Shown in pieces: positions 9,263 through 17,166 of a stretch of DNA of 38,110 nt; within the stretch, counting starts at the first letter, position 1; each line of letters starts with the position of its first letter. The stretch covers positions 1-38,110 of the forward strand of contig UQUV01000030.1 in the NCBI GenBank assembly GCA_900544305.1. The letters run 5' to 3'. A program made the position numbers and the translations under genes. The stretch comes from an uncultured Porphyromonadaceae bacterium (GTDB lineage: Bacteria > Bacteroidota > Bacteroidia > Bacteroidales > Muribaculaceae). The notes under the pieces were generated by a model, which worked only from the letters and a program-made list of their open reading frames with translations, had not been told where the DNA came from and searched no databases.

Positions 9263-11788
9263 TCAGAATCTTTTGAAGATGGCTTCGTCAATGGCTTTAG
9301 TCAGTTCCATCAGATTCAGTTCTCGCAGCATTTCGTCTTGTGAAACAAATTCACGATATTGTTTGCCGAGGTTTTCAATAAATCCTGTTTCTGACTTGTA
9401 GTAGGATTCCGGCGGATACCATAGAATGTCATTGCGCTTGGCAGCTTTTTTCATTCTGATGCCTTTGAACATATCACTGTGGAGTGGTCTCCAGTATCCG
9501 AACATGAAGAGTGACTTGTGGAATTTGAACAGTCGTGAATCGTCGCTTGATATCCATCCGTATTTGGGCGAGAAGCATTCCATGTTTCCGAACGTGAATT
9601 CTCCCGTTGCAGAATCAATGTCAAGCATTTCGATACGATAGCTGTAGGGTGGAATGTCGATGTTGTTCATCCCTTCGAATTGGACAATGATGTTTGCCAT
9701 TAAAGTGTTGAGGCTGTTTATTTGGGTCTTGTCGGTCGACAAGATGGTCATATTGCGTGCCGCAACTTGTCCGCCGTCCACTGCCAGGAATTTTTTACCA
9801 CCGGTGTTCATAATGCCGACTACTTTAAATGGCACATAGAAGCAATTGTAGGCCACTTTGCTGCCTTCCACGGCTTTCCCTTCTCTTTCCAACTGGTTAG
9901 TGAGAACTTTCTCAGGGTCAAGCATGGGGGCAAGTACTCCGTATGTTTTGTCGCCATAGGGCGATTTATAGTTGCCTTCGGCATCCGTTTCCAGATATAG
10001 TGGAAACTCTGTCATTGTGTTGCCTTCTACATCCGTGAGTGTAAATGTGCCTTCAAAGGCATAGTTTTCGGGAGCTTCCGGCTTTTCAGGCTTGGAGAAG
10101 AATACCGTGATTTCTCCGTCGCTCTGCACAATGTATTTTGCCGGATGATGGGTGTTCATTGACGAATGGGAGGCTTCTACTCCTGAAATCAGCCAGCCAT
10201 CGTTGGCTGTCGCCGAAATATAGACAGTGTCGCCATATTCATATTTGCCCGATCCGCCGACAGTTCCGCCTTTTTCCGGATAGGCCTTGACGAGGATGTC
10301 GTAAGTGGCTTTTGTCGGGTCTTTCGGTCCTTTCGCTTTTCTTTGGGTGGCAGTGTCGGTTTTTGCGAACAGAATTTCCATTTCGCCCTGCGGGTTCAAA
10401 TAACCCCAGTAGTGGTCTTCCTTTGAATTGACAGAGAATTTATCCCTGACTTTGCCATATCCGTCATCTGAAAGGCTGAACATTTTTCCGTCGGTTTGTG
10501 AACTGTTGTGGAGTATCAGATTGCCGTCATCGGTGAAGACAAACCTTTGGGCAAACGTGGAAAGTGAAAGGTCGTTGAATGTCGCTTTTTCTGTATTCAG
10601 GGCAATTTCATCGAACCCGATAGTTCGCTTTACGTTGAATTGGTAGTCAATGATAGAGACAGGAGAGTCGTATTTTGATTTGGTTTTGACAAATGCGTAT
10701 CCGTTGTGAAAAGGTGTTCCTTCCGGGAATTGTGCCACTTCTTTTCCTTCCAGATTGTAATAGACGGTCGCATTGTTGCCCCTGATACAAAAGATCCCGT
10801 TGTCAATGTCACTGACGGGTTCTGCATAGTACAGGGTCGTGGCTTTTGTCGGTATATTCATGACAATTTCACCCGACAGATTGATGAACACTGCCCGGCT
10901 TGCGGAGTTCTCTTCCCAGACTATTGCCAATGCATAGCCGTTGCTGAAATCGCGTACTTCCTGAAATTGCGGTGTAATGACAATTTTTCCGTTTTTGTCC
11001 AGATATCCCCATTTCTGGTCTTTGTAGCTGAAATAGGCACGGCGGTTTTCTTGAAGATATCTCATTCTGCCTACTACGTCCATCGGACCTTTCATCTCGT
11101 AGGTGTGGGTGAGATGGGGCAGTATCTTTTCTCCTTTCGTATTGATGTAGAATATTTGAGGCTTTTGGCGGGGAATCATTTCGCGCACCATTGCAATGCC
11201 ATCGTAAAATTGGGTGACATTATTCCAGGTGACAGGCAGCTCACGTACCGAACCGTCCGCATAAATTATGGCATGCTGTTGGTTGGCGTTCAGTTTGCGG
11301 GGATATTTCACGACAGCCGCACCGTTGTCAAATCGGGGCTTTTCTTTGCTTGGAGCTTCCCACATGGGCGGAAAAAGATAGTCGCCTTCAATGGTATAGA
11401 AACTGTAATAGCTTGAATAGCCTATCTCACGGTTGTATTCCATGAGGGAGAAAATCCCTTCGCTGACATCGGATAGCATCTGTTCGTTGACCTCCTTGTC
11501 GATGAATACAGTTTCGTCGGTCAGATAGGGGATATTGGCGAATTGGTTGGTGTTGACATCGACAATGGTGACATATTTGTCTGTTGCCTCTTCCTGTTGT
11601 AGAGTGGCTTGATTCTGGTTTTCTGTGGATTTTTTTTCTTGTTGCGGAGTTTTTTGAGGCTCTTCTGTCATTTCGTTGAGGGTTTCAAGCACCTTGTTGG
11701 CTCCTTTCAGAAACTTTGAAAGACTTTGTGTATTTCCGGCATTTGCAGCCATTAGCAGGGCCGTAATTACAATGAGGATTTTCTTCAT
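9263..11788 (-). CDS. Secreted WG-repeat protein with InlB-B-type repeat domain
   Basis: An 841-residue exported protein of unknown function. Residues 1-21 look like a signal peptide. A Gln/Glu-rich low-complexity linker follows at about 42-70. Two clear WG-repeat cores are visible (WGYLDKNGKIVITPQF at 260-275 and WGYLNPQGEMEILF at 461-474), with weaker copies between them. WG repeats are beta-rich modules usually in exported proteins. At about 501-570 comes a segment with GGTVGGSGKYEYGDTVYISA, matching the divergent InlB B-repeat (Flg_new) pattern. The last 270 residues have no motif I recognise. Codon use resembles the neighbours. The gene is monocistronic and converges on glnN. The upstream region carries a 21-bp-period direct repeat, which suggests activator control. 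Confidence 0.82.
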   Translation of the reverse strand: MKKILIVITALLMAANAGNTQSLSKFLKGANKVLETLNEMTEEPQKTPQQEKKSTENQNQATLQQEEATDKYVTIVDVNTNQFANIPYLTDETVFIDKEVNEQMLSDVSEGIFSLMEYNREIGYSSYYSFYTIEGDYLFPPMWEAPSKEKPRFDNGAAVVKYPRKLNANQQHAIIYADGSVRELPVTWNNVTQFYDGIAMVREMIPRQKPQIFYINTKGEKILPHLTHTYEMKGPMDVVGRMRYLQENRRAYFSYKDQKWGYLDKNGKIVITPQFQEVRDFSNGYALAIVWEENSASRAVFINLSGEIVMNIPTKATTLYYAEPVSDIDNGIFCIRGNNATVYYNLEGKEVAQFPEGTPFHNGYAFVKTKSKYDSPVSIIDYQFNVKRTIGFDEIALNTEKATFNDLSLSTFAQRFVFTDDGNLILHNSSQTDGKMFSLSDDGYGKVRDKFSVNSKEDHYWGYLNPQGEMEILFAKTDTATQRKAKGPKDPTKATYDILVKAYPEKGGTVGGSGKYEYGDTVYISATANDGWLISGVEASHSSMNTHHPAKYIVQSDGEITVFFSKPEKPEAPENYAFEGTFTLTDVEGNTMTEFPLYLETDAEGNYKSPYGDKTYGVLAPMLDPEKVLTNQLEREGKAVEGSKVAYNCFYVPFKVVGIMNTGGKKFLAVDGGQVAARNMTILSTDKTQINSLNTLMANIIVQFEGMNNIDIPPYSYRIEMLDIDSATGEFTFGNMECFSPKYGWISSDDSRLFKFHKSLFMFGYWRPLHSDMFKGIRMKKAAKRNDILWYPPESYYKSETGFIENLGKQYREFVSQDEMLRELNLMELTKAIDEAIFKRF

Positions 11789-11858
11789 AAAATCAGATGG
11801 TTTTGTTAGGTTAGATAAATGGATGCGGATTTTTGTAGCCGCACTTGCAGAATGTGTT

Positions 11859-11866
11859 TAAAGATA
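11859..11866 (-). promoter_or_regulatory. Candidate -7 element of the WG-repeat gene
   Basis: On the minus strand TATCTTTA, one base off TAnnTTTG, lies about 70 bases before the ATG. No TTTG is found at the -33 position. A missing -33 box together with direct repeats just upstream fits an activator-dependent promoter. Confidence 0.4.
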
Positions 11867-11894
11867 GGTAATTGGTGGCCGAGGGTCGTTCCAC

Positions 11895-11926
11895 TGCGTA
11901 AAAACTTTTGTTCATTGCGTAAAAAC
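11895..11926 (-). promoter_or_regulatory. Tandem direct repeat, probable activator site
   Basis: TGCGTAAAAAC occurs perfectly at 11895-11905 and 11916-11926, exactly 21 bp apart (two helical turns). Read on the minus strand each unit is GTTTTTACGCA. The pair sits upstream of the WG-gene -7 box, centred roughly 50 and 70 bases before the expected start. LytTR-family regulators bind paired direct repeats with this kind of period, and GTT-containing cores resemble their consensus. That identity is inference. Confidence 0.55.
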
Positions 11927-11941
11927 ATTCATGATGGGCAA

Positions 11942-11973
11942 CAAAAAATCCTGCCCCTTGCAGGAACAGGATT
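11942..11973 (-). terminator. Terminator of the gltB-dapL operon
   Basis: Read on the minus strand, a 7-bp AATCCTG/CAGGATT stem, with further pairing inside the arms, runs into a TTTTTT tract, 26 bases after the dapL stop codon. This marks the end of the five-gene operon. Confidence 0.8.
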
Positions 11974-11998
11974 ACGACAGGAATTGTATTTATTGTAC

Positions 11999-13228
11999 TT
12001 AAAGTTTCTTTCGGATACGTTCCATGGCTTCGATGCAGTTGTCGCGTTCGCCGAAAGCGGTAAGCCGCAGATAGCCTTCACCGTTTGGACCAAACCCAGC
12101 ACCGGGAGTTCCGACTATATGAACGCGATTGAGCAGTTGGTCGAAAAATTTCCACGAACTGACACCGTCGGGAGTTTTAAGCCATAAATAGGGGGAATTG
12201 ACACCTCCGAATACTTTCAGGCCGGCTTCCGTCAGACCTTCACGCATGATGCGGGCATTTTCAAGATAATAGTCAATCGTATCTTTTATCTGTTTTTTCC
12301 CTTCTTCCGTGTATACGGCTTCCGCTGCGCGCTGTGTGATATAGCTTGTTCCGTTGAATTTTGTGCATTGGCGACGGTTCCAAAGGGCGTTGAGGGAAAT
12401 GCGTTTGCCGTCGACAGTGGTTGCCGTCACATCCTTAGGAACAACCGTGTAGCCGCATCTTACACCGGTAAATCCCGCCGTTTTAGAGAAACTGCGGAAT
12501 TCGATGGCACATTTTTTGGCTCCCTCGATTTCGTAAATGGAATGCGGTATGTTGTCTTCTCGGATAAACGCCTCGTAGGCGGCATCAAACATGATAATCG
12601 AATCATTGGCCAGTGCATAGTCTACCCATTTTTTCAATTGCCGTTTGTTGAGAGCGGTGCCGGTCGGGTTATTCGGACTGCAAATATAAATGACATCGAC
12701 ACGGTGGTTTGGCAGTTCCGGTTGGAAATTGTTTTCAGCGTTGCAGGGCAGGTAAGTAATGTTGTTCCAATAGCCGGATTCCATCAGTTCGCCGGCTCTA
12801 CCGCTCATGACATTGCTGTCGACATACACCGGATAAACGGGATCGGTCACGGCTATGCTGTTGTCGCGGTGCAGAATGTCGCCGATATTGCCAGTGTCAC
12901 TTTTTGCACCGTCGCTGACGAAAACTTCAGATGTTTCCAGCGTAACGCCGCGCGCTTCAAAGTCGTTTCGGATAATGGCTTCGATAAGAAACTCATAACC
13001 TTGTTCCGGTCCGTAGCCTCTGAATGTTTCCGCTTTTGCCATTTCTTCAACTGCCTTGTGCATGGCTTCGATGCAGGCAGGAGGCAAAGGGCGGGTTACA
13101 TCTCCGATGCCCAATCGAATCAGGCGGATATCTGGGTGGGTGACTTTAAATATATTTACTTTTTTCGCTATGTCAGAAAAAAGATAACTTCCGGGAAGTT
13201 TTAAAAATGACTCGTTTACAAGTGCCAT
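11999..13228 (-). CDS. dapL: LL-diaminopimelate aminotransferase
   Basis: PLP enzyme that makes LL-2,6-diaminopimelate directly from tetrahydrodipicolinate with glutamate as amino donor, bypassing the succinylase route (dapD/C/E). The 409 residues match DapL (about 410). The fold-type I aminotransferase marks are SPNNPTG at 184-190, Asp215 in FDAAYEAF, and the PLP lysine Lys249 in SFSKTAGFTG. The opening VNESFLKLPGSYLFSDIA is typical of DapL. The ATG at 13228 lies 11 bases after dapF, and it is the last gene of the operon. The glutamate it uses is supplied by GOGAT encoded in the same operon. Confidence 0.95.
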   Translation of the reverse strand: MALVNESFLKLPGSYLFSDIAKKVNIFKVTHPDIRLIRLGIGDVTRPLPPACIEAMHKAVEEMAKAETFRGYGPEQGYEFLIEAIIRNDFEARGVTLETSEVFVSDGAKSDTGNIGDILHRDNSIAVTDPVYPVYVDSNVMSGRAGELMESGYWNNITYLPCNAENNFQPELPNHRVDVIYICSPNNPTGTALNKRQLKKWVDYALANDSIIMFDAAYEAFIREDNIPHSIYEIEGAKKCAIEFRSFSKTAGFTGVRCGYTVVPKDVTATTVDGKRISLNALWNRRQCTKFNGTSYITQRAAEAVYTEEGKKQIKDTIDYYLENARIMREGLTEAGLKVFGGVNSPYLWLKTPDGVSSWKFFDQLLNRVHIVGTPGAGFGPNGEGYLRLTAFGERDNCIEAMERIRKKL

Positions 13229-13239
13229 AAGTCGGTCTT

Positions 13240-14058
13240 TTATTTATCTGTTATTGTTGTTTCTCCATTGAATACGATTGTGGCGGGGCCGGTCATCGAC
13301 AAGTGACTGTCGCTTTCCTTCCACTCAATAAAGAGTGTTCCTCCGTCCATTTCTACTGCCGATTTACGGGAGGCCAGGCCGCAGAATGCTGCAGCAGTTG
13401 CCGTTGCACAGGCTCCTGTTCCGCAGGCTTGTGTGATGCCGGAGCCCCTTTCCCATACCCGCATCCGGATGCTTCCATCCTGTCGAATCTGGGCAAATTC
13501 CACATTTACGCGGTCGGGAAAGAACGGATGATGTTCCAGTCGGGAACCGATTTGCGGCAAGTCAACGCCGGTAATGTCGTCGACAAATATCACTAAATGC
13601 GGATTGCCTACATTGACTGCAATTCCTTTCTTATATGGGTATTGTTCTCCCAGTTCGATTTCCTGAATTGCGGAAGGTGTTCCCATATCAACGGTTACAC
13701 TTTCGACTGTTCCGTTTTCCACCTGCAACTGCAGTACCTTTATTCCTGAAAGGGTTTCCAGTGATACAACAGTTTTATCAGTCAGACCGTATTCGTAAAG
13801 GTATTTCCCGATACAGCGGCTGGCGTTACCGCACATTTTGGCTTCCGAGCCGTCGGCATTGAATATGCGCATTTTGAAGTCTGCAATGTCCGACGCTTCA
13901 ATCAGCACGAGTCCGTCGCTTCCGATGCCCGTGTGCGGCCGACTCCATTCTACGGCACATTCTTCCGGATTGGAAATAGGGTATTGCATGGTGTTGACAT
14001 AGATATAGTCGTTGCCGGCACCATGCATTTTTGTAAATTTAATGGTTCTTTTCGTCAT
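13240..14058 (-). CDS. dapF: Diaminopimelate epimerase
   Basis: Cofactor-independent epimerase converting LL- to meso-diaminopimelate, the precursor of lysine and of the peptidoglycan cross-link. I start at the ATG at 14058, giving MTKRTIKFTKMHGAGNDYI and 272 residues, the usual length. A second ATG at 14070 would add four residues. A still longer reading would run into asnB. The two catalytic cysteines are visible: Cys76 in AKMCGNASRC and Cys212 in QACGTGAC, both in the expected glycine-rich loops. It sits 20 bases after asnB and 11 before dapL, so the three are surely co-transcribed. The substrate comes from the next gene's product. Confidence 0.95.
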   Translation of the reverse strand: MTKRTIKFTKMHGAGNDYIYVNTMQYPISNPEECAVEWSRPHTGIGSDGLVLIEASDIADFKMRIFNADGSEAKMCGNASRCIGKYLYEYGLTDKTVVSLETLSGIKVLQLQVENGTVESVTVDMGTPSAIQEIELGEQYPYKKGIAVNVGNPHLVIFVDDITGVDLPQIGSRLEHHPFFPDRVNVEFAQIRQDGSIRMRVWERGSGITQACGTGACATATAAAFCGLASRKSAVEMDGGTLFIEWKESDSHLSMTGPATIVFNGETTITDK

Positions 14059-14078
14059 AAACAAATTCATTCTGAGAA

Positions 14079-15752
14079 CTATTGTTTTTTGTAGGCTTCT
14101 TCGTGAACGCCAGCCACAGCACGGCCACTGGGGTCGTTGAGGTTTTTGAAGGAGGCATCCCATGCCAATGCTTCTGCCGACGAGCAGGCTACACTTGGAA
14201 CACTGGGCACGCTGCGGGCTGCACTCTCGCTGGGGAAATATTCTTCGAAGATGCTGCGATAGTAGTATTCTTCCTTGTTCATTGGCGGATTGATAGGGAA
14301 GCGTTCTGCAGCGTGAGCTATCTGTTCGTCGCTCACGGCTTCGGCGGTGATTTGCTTCAGTGTGTCAATCCAGCTATAGCCGACACCGTCGGAGAACTGT
14401 TCTTTTTGTCGCCAGGCTACACTCTCAGGAAGCAGGTCGGCAAACGCTTCGCGCACGATTTTCTTTTCAATCGTTTTGCTTGGGCACATCTTCAATTCCG
14501 GATTCAGTCGCATGGCTACATCCAGAAAATCCTTGTCGAGGAACGGGACACGGCCTTCGACCCCCCATGCAGCCAACGACTTGTTGGCACGCAGACAGTC
14601 GTAGAGGTGCAGTTTTGAAAGTTTACGAACCGTTTCTTCGTGGAAAGCCTTTGCATTCGGAGCTTTGTGGAAATAGAGATATCCGCCGAAAACTTCATCG
14701 GCACCTTCTCCGCTCAGTACCATCTTGATTCCCATGCTTTTGATGACACGTGCAAGCAGATACATGGGAGTGGAAGCCCGTACGGTGGTGACATCATACG
14801 TCTCAATGAAGTAAATGACATCGCGTACAGCATCAAGGCCTTCCTGGATGGTATAGTTGATTTCGTGGTGCACCGTGCCGATATGTTCGGCCACTTCGCG
14901 CGCTTTTGCCAAATCGGGAGCACCTTTCAGTCCTACTGCAAAGGAGTGGAGTTGGGGCCACCAGGCATCTTGACGGCTGTCGGTTTCTATTCGCTTGGAT
15001 GCATATTGCTTGGCTAAAGCCGAGATAACGGAACTGTCAAGACCTCCGGAGAGCAGCACTCCATAAGGAACATCCGACATCAGTTGTCGTTTTACGGCTT
15101 CGTCCAATGCAGCGCGAATATCTGTTGCGTTACCTCCATTGTCCTTTACGGCATCGTAGTCCATCCAGTCGCGTTTGTACCAGCGTTTCATTTTGTCTTC
15201 ACTTCCGATGTAATAGTGGCCGGGAAGGAAGGGTTCGTATTCGTCGCAGAAGCCTTCCAATGCTTTTAGTTCACTGGCGCAGTACACTTTTCCGTCCTTG
15301 TCCCGTCCGATGTATAAAGGTATGACACCGATGGGGTCGCGGGCAATGAGAAAATCATCCTTTTCTTCGTCGTAAAGGGCAAAAGCGTAGATGCCGTTCA
15401 AATCTTCCAGAAAGTCAATGCCCTTATCGCGGTAAAGGGCAAGAATGACTTCGCAGTCGGAACCCGTTTGAAATTCATAGCGTCCGGCATATTGTTTTCG
15501 TATTTCTCGGTGGTTGTAGATTTCGCCGTTTACGGCCAGCACTTGTTTCCGGTCGTGAGAAAACAGCGGTTGACGGCCGCTTTGCGGGTCTACAATCGAA
15601 AGCCGTTCATGGGCAAGAATGGCTGTCTTGCCGCAGTAGATACCGCTCCAGTCCGGTCCACGGTGTCGGATTTTCTTTGCCATCTCCAGAGCTTTTTTAC
15701 GCAACGCCGGTGTCTGTTCTTTTATGTTGAATATTGTTGCTATTCCGCACAT
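14079..15752 (-). CDS. asnB: Asparagine synthase (glutamine-hydrolysing)
   Basis: Makes asparagine from aspartate, glutamine and ATP. The 557 residues match E. coli AsnB (554). After the initiator, Cys2 of MCGIATIF is the N-terminal nucleophile of the class II glutaminase domain (about 2-190), so the ATG at 15752 is fixed by function. The PP-loop ATP site is SGGLDS at 235-240, opening the synthetase domain. The C-terminal region includes RSVPSVPSVACSS, a familiar AsnB tail feature. It lies 36 bases after gltD and 20 before dapF. Like GOGAT it consumes glutamine and releases glutamate, so its place in the operon makes metabolic sense. Confidence 0.95.
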   Translation of the reverse strand: MCGIATIFNIKEQTPALRKKALEMAKKIRHRGPDWSGIYCGKTAILAHERLSIVDPQSGRQPLFSHDRKQVLAVNGEIYNHREIRKQYAGRYEFQTGSDCEVILALYRDKGIDFLEDLNGIYAFALYDEEKDDFLIARDPIGVIPLYIGRDKDGKVYCASELKALEGFCDEYEPFLPGHYYIGSEDKMKRWYKRDWMDYDAVKDNGGNATDIRAALDEAVKRQLMSDVPYGVLLSGGLDSSVISALAKQYASKRIETDSRQDAWWPQLHSFAVGLKGAPDLAKAREVAEHIGTVHHEINYTIQEGLDAVRDVIYFIETYDVTTVRASTPMYLLARVIKSMGIKMVLSGEGADEVFGGYLYFHKAPNAKAFHEETVRKLSKLHLYDCLRANKSLAAWGVEGRVPFLDKDFLDVAMRLNPELKMCPSKTIEKKIVREAFADLLPESVAWRQKEQFSDGVGYSWIDTLKQITAEAVSDEQIAHAAERFPINPPMNKEEYYYRSIFEEYFPSESAARSVPSVPSVACSSAEALAWDASFKNLNDPSGRAVAGVHEEAYKKQ

Positions 15753-15788
15753 ACTGATATTGATTTAAAATTGTTGATATATTGAGAG

Positions 15789-17132
15789 TTATTTTGTCAG
15801 GAAGCGGTCGATGTCGGATGCCGCTTTTCTGCCTCCTGCTATACATTTCACAACCAGACTTGCTCCCGTTGCGGCATCTCCGGCAATGAATACGTTGTCG
15901 GGGAATGCGGGTTGTTCCGGTTTCAGGAAGCCCATGGCAAGAAGGACGAGGTCGGCTTTCAGTGTCTCTTTCTTACCTGTCGGACGCATTGTAGGGCGTC
16001 CTCCGTCGGGATTTGGCAGCCATTCCACTTCTTCAACTTCAGCACCGCAAACCTGTCCGTTCTTGTCGCCGATGAATTGGTTGGTTGTCAGGCACCAGCG
16101 GCGCTCGCAACCCTCTTCGTGGCTGGAGCTTGTTTTTAGCACGACAGGCCATTGCGGCCAGGGTGTGTTGGGGTTATGGCCAACGGGAGGTTGGGGCATG
16201 ATTTCGATTTGGGTGACGCTTTTGGCTCCTTGGCGGTTGCTCGTTCCGATGCAGTCGCTGCCGGTGTCGCCTCCGCCAATTACAAGTACATGTTTGCCTT
16301 TGGCGGTGATGCGCTCTTCTTTTGAAAATGTCTGTCCGGCAAGAACGCGGATTTGCTGCGACAGCATTTCCATAGCGAAGTGTACGCCTTTCAGCTCACG
16401 TCCGGGAACGGGCAGGTCGCGTGCCTGCGGTGTTCCGGTACAGATGCAGTAGGCATCAAAGCCGGCGGGAAGATTGTGGATGTCGATTTCCGTATTCGGA
16501 CGGAAAATGACACCTTCGGTTTCCATCAGTTGAACCCGGCGGTCGACAATCGCTTTGTTCAGCTTGAAATTGGGGATGCCGAATCGGAGCATTCCGCCAA
16601 TATATTCTTGTTTTTCAAAAACGGTCACTTCGTAGCCGAGGCGGTTGAGCCGGTTGGCAGCGGCAAGTCCGGCAGGTCCGGAACCGATTACGGCTACCCT
16701 TTTGCCGTTTCGTTCGGGCGTGACGGGTTTTACAAGTCCTTCGCGGAAAGCGGCTTCAATGATGGCTCCTTCGTCTTCCCGAATGGTGACGGGTGCGTCG
16801 ACGGTCAGTTTGAGCACGCAGCTTTTTTCACAGAGGGCAGGACATACGCGTCCTGTAAATTCCGGAAAATCGTTGGTTGCCGTCAGTATCTGGTAGGCTT
16901 CTTCCCATTTTCCCTTATATAGAGCATCTTGGAATTCCGGAGGACGGTTGCCGAGCGGACATGCCCAATGGCAGAAAGGTACGCCGCAGTCCATGCAGCG
17001 CGAAGCCTGAAGTTTGCGTTCGCTGGTGTTGAGTGTCTGTTCAACTTCGCCGAAGTCGTTGATGCGGTCGTGTATAGGACGGTATCCGGCTTCCTGACGT
17101 GGTATGGTAAGAAATGCTTTAGGATTTCCCAT
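15789..17132 (-). CDS. gltD: Glutamate synthase small subunit (NADPH-GOGAT beta)
   Basis: Takes electrons from NADPH through FAD to the large subunit for reductive glutamate synthesis. The 447 residues are slightly shorter than E. coli GltD (472). The N-terminal Fe-S cysteines are Cys46, Cys49, Cys54, Cys58, then Cys97, Cys101 and Cys105 (CPALCEKSC). The FAD motif is GSGPAG at 150-155 and the NADPH motif is VIGGGDTGSD at 284-293. The C-terminal segment has AMGFLKPEQP and the usual GDAATGASLVV FAD-closing motif. The start MGNPKAFL at 17132 is 34 bases after gltB. The same subunit type occurs in related oxidoreductases, but the adjoining gltB settles the role. Confidence 0.95.
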   Translation of the reverse strand: MGNPKAFLTIPRQEAGYRPIHDRINDFGEVEQTLNTSERKLQASRCMDCGVPFCHWACPLGNRPPEFQDALYKGKWEEAYQILTATNDFPEFTGRVCPALCEKSCVLKLTVDAPVTIREDEGAIIEAAFREGLVKPVTPERNGKRVAVIGSGPAGLAAANRLNRLGYEVTVFEKQEYIGGMLRFGIPNFKLNKAIVDRRVQLMETEGVIFRPNTEIDIHNLPAGFDAYCICTGTPQARDLPVPGRELKGVHFAMEMLSQQIRVLAGQTFSKEERITAKGKHVLVIGGGDTGSDCIGTSNRQGAKSVTQIEIMPQPPVGHNPNTPWPQWPVVLKTSSSHEEGCERRWCLTTNQFIGDKNGQVCGAEVEEVEWLPNPDGGRPTMRPTGKKETLKADLVLLAMGFLKPEQPAFPDNVFIAGDAATGASLVVKCIAGGRKAASDIDRFLTK

Positions 17133-17166
17133 ATTTCATTTGCTTTATCGTTCTGTGGTGAATTGG

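Noticed and set aside
10706..11416. 236-codon frame antisense to the WG-repeat gene
   Set aside because: Shadow of a gene with a signal peptide and clear repeats; no promoter or motif of its own.
12368..13204. 278-codon frame antisense to dapL
   Set aside because: dapL is complete with its PLP lysine; the opposite frame looks like a composition artefact.
14059..14163. Upstream extension of dapF into the end of asnB
   Set aside because: The added residues are not DapF-like; MTKRTIKFTKMHGAGND is the family N-terminus.
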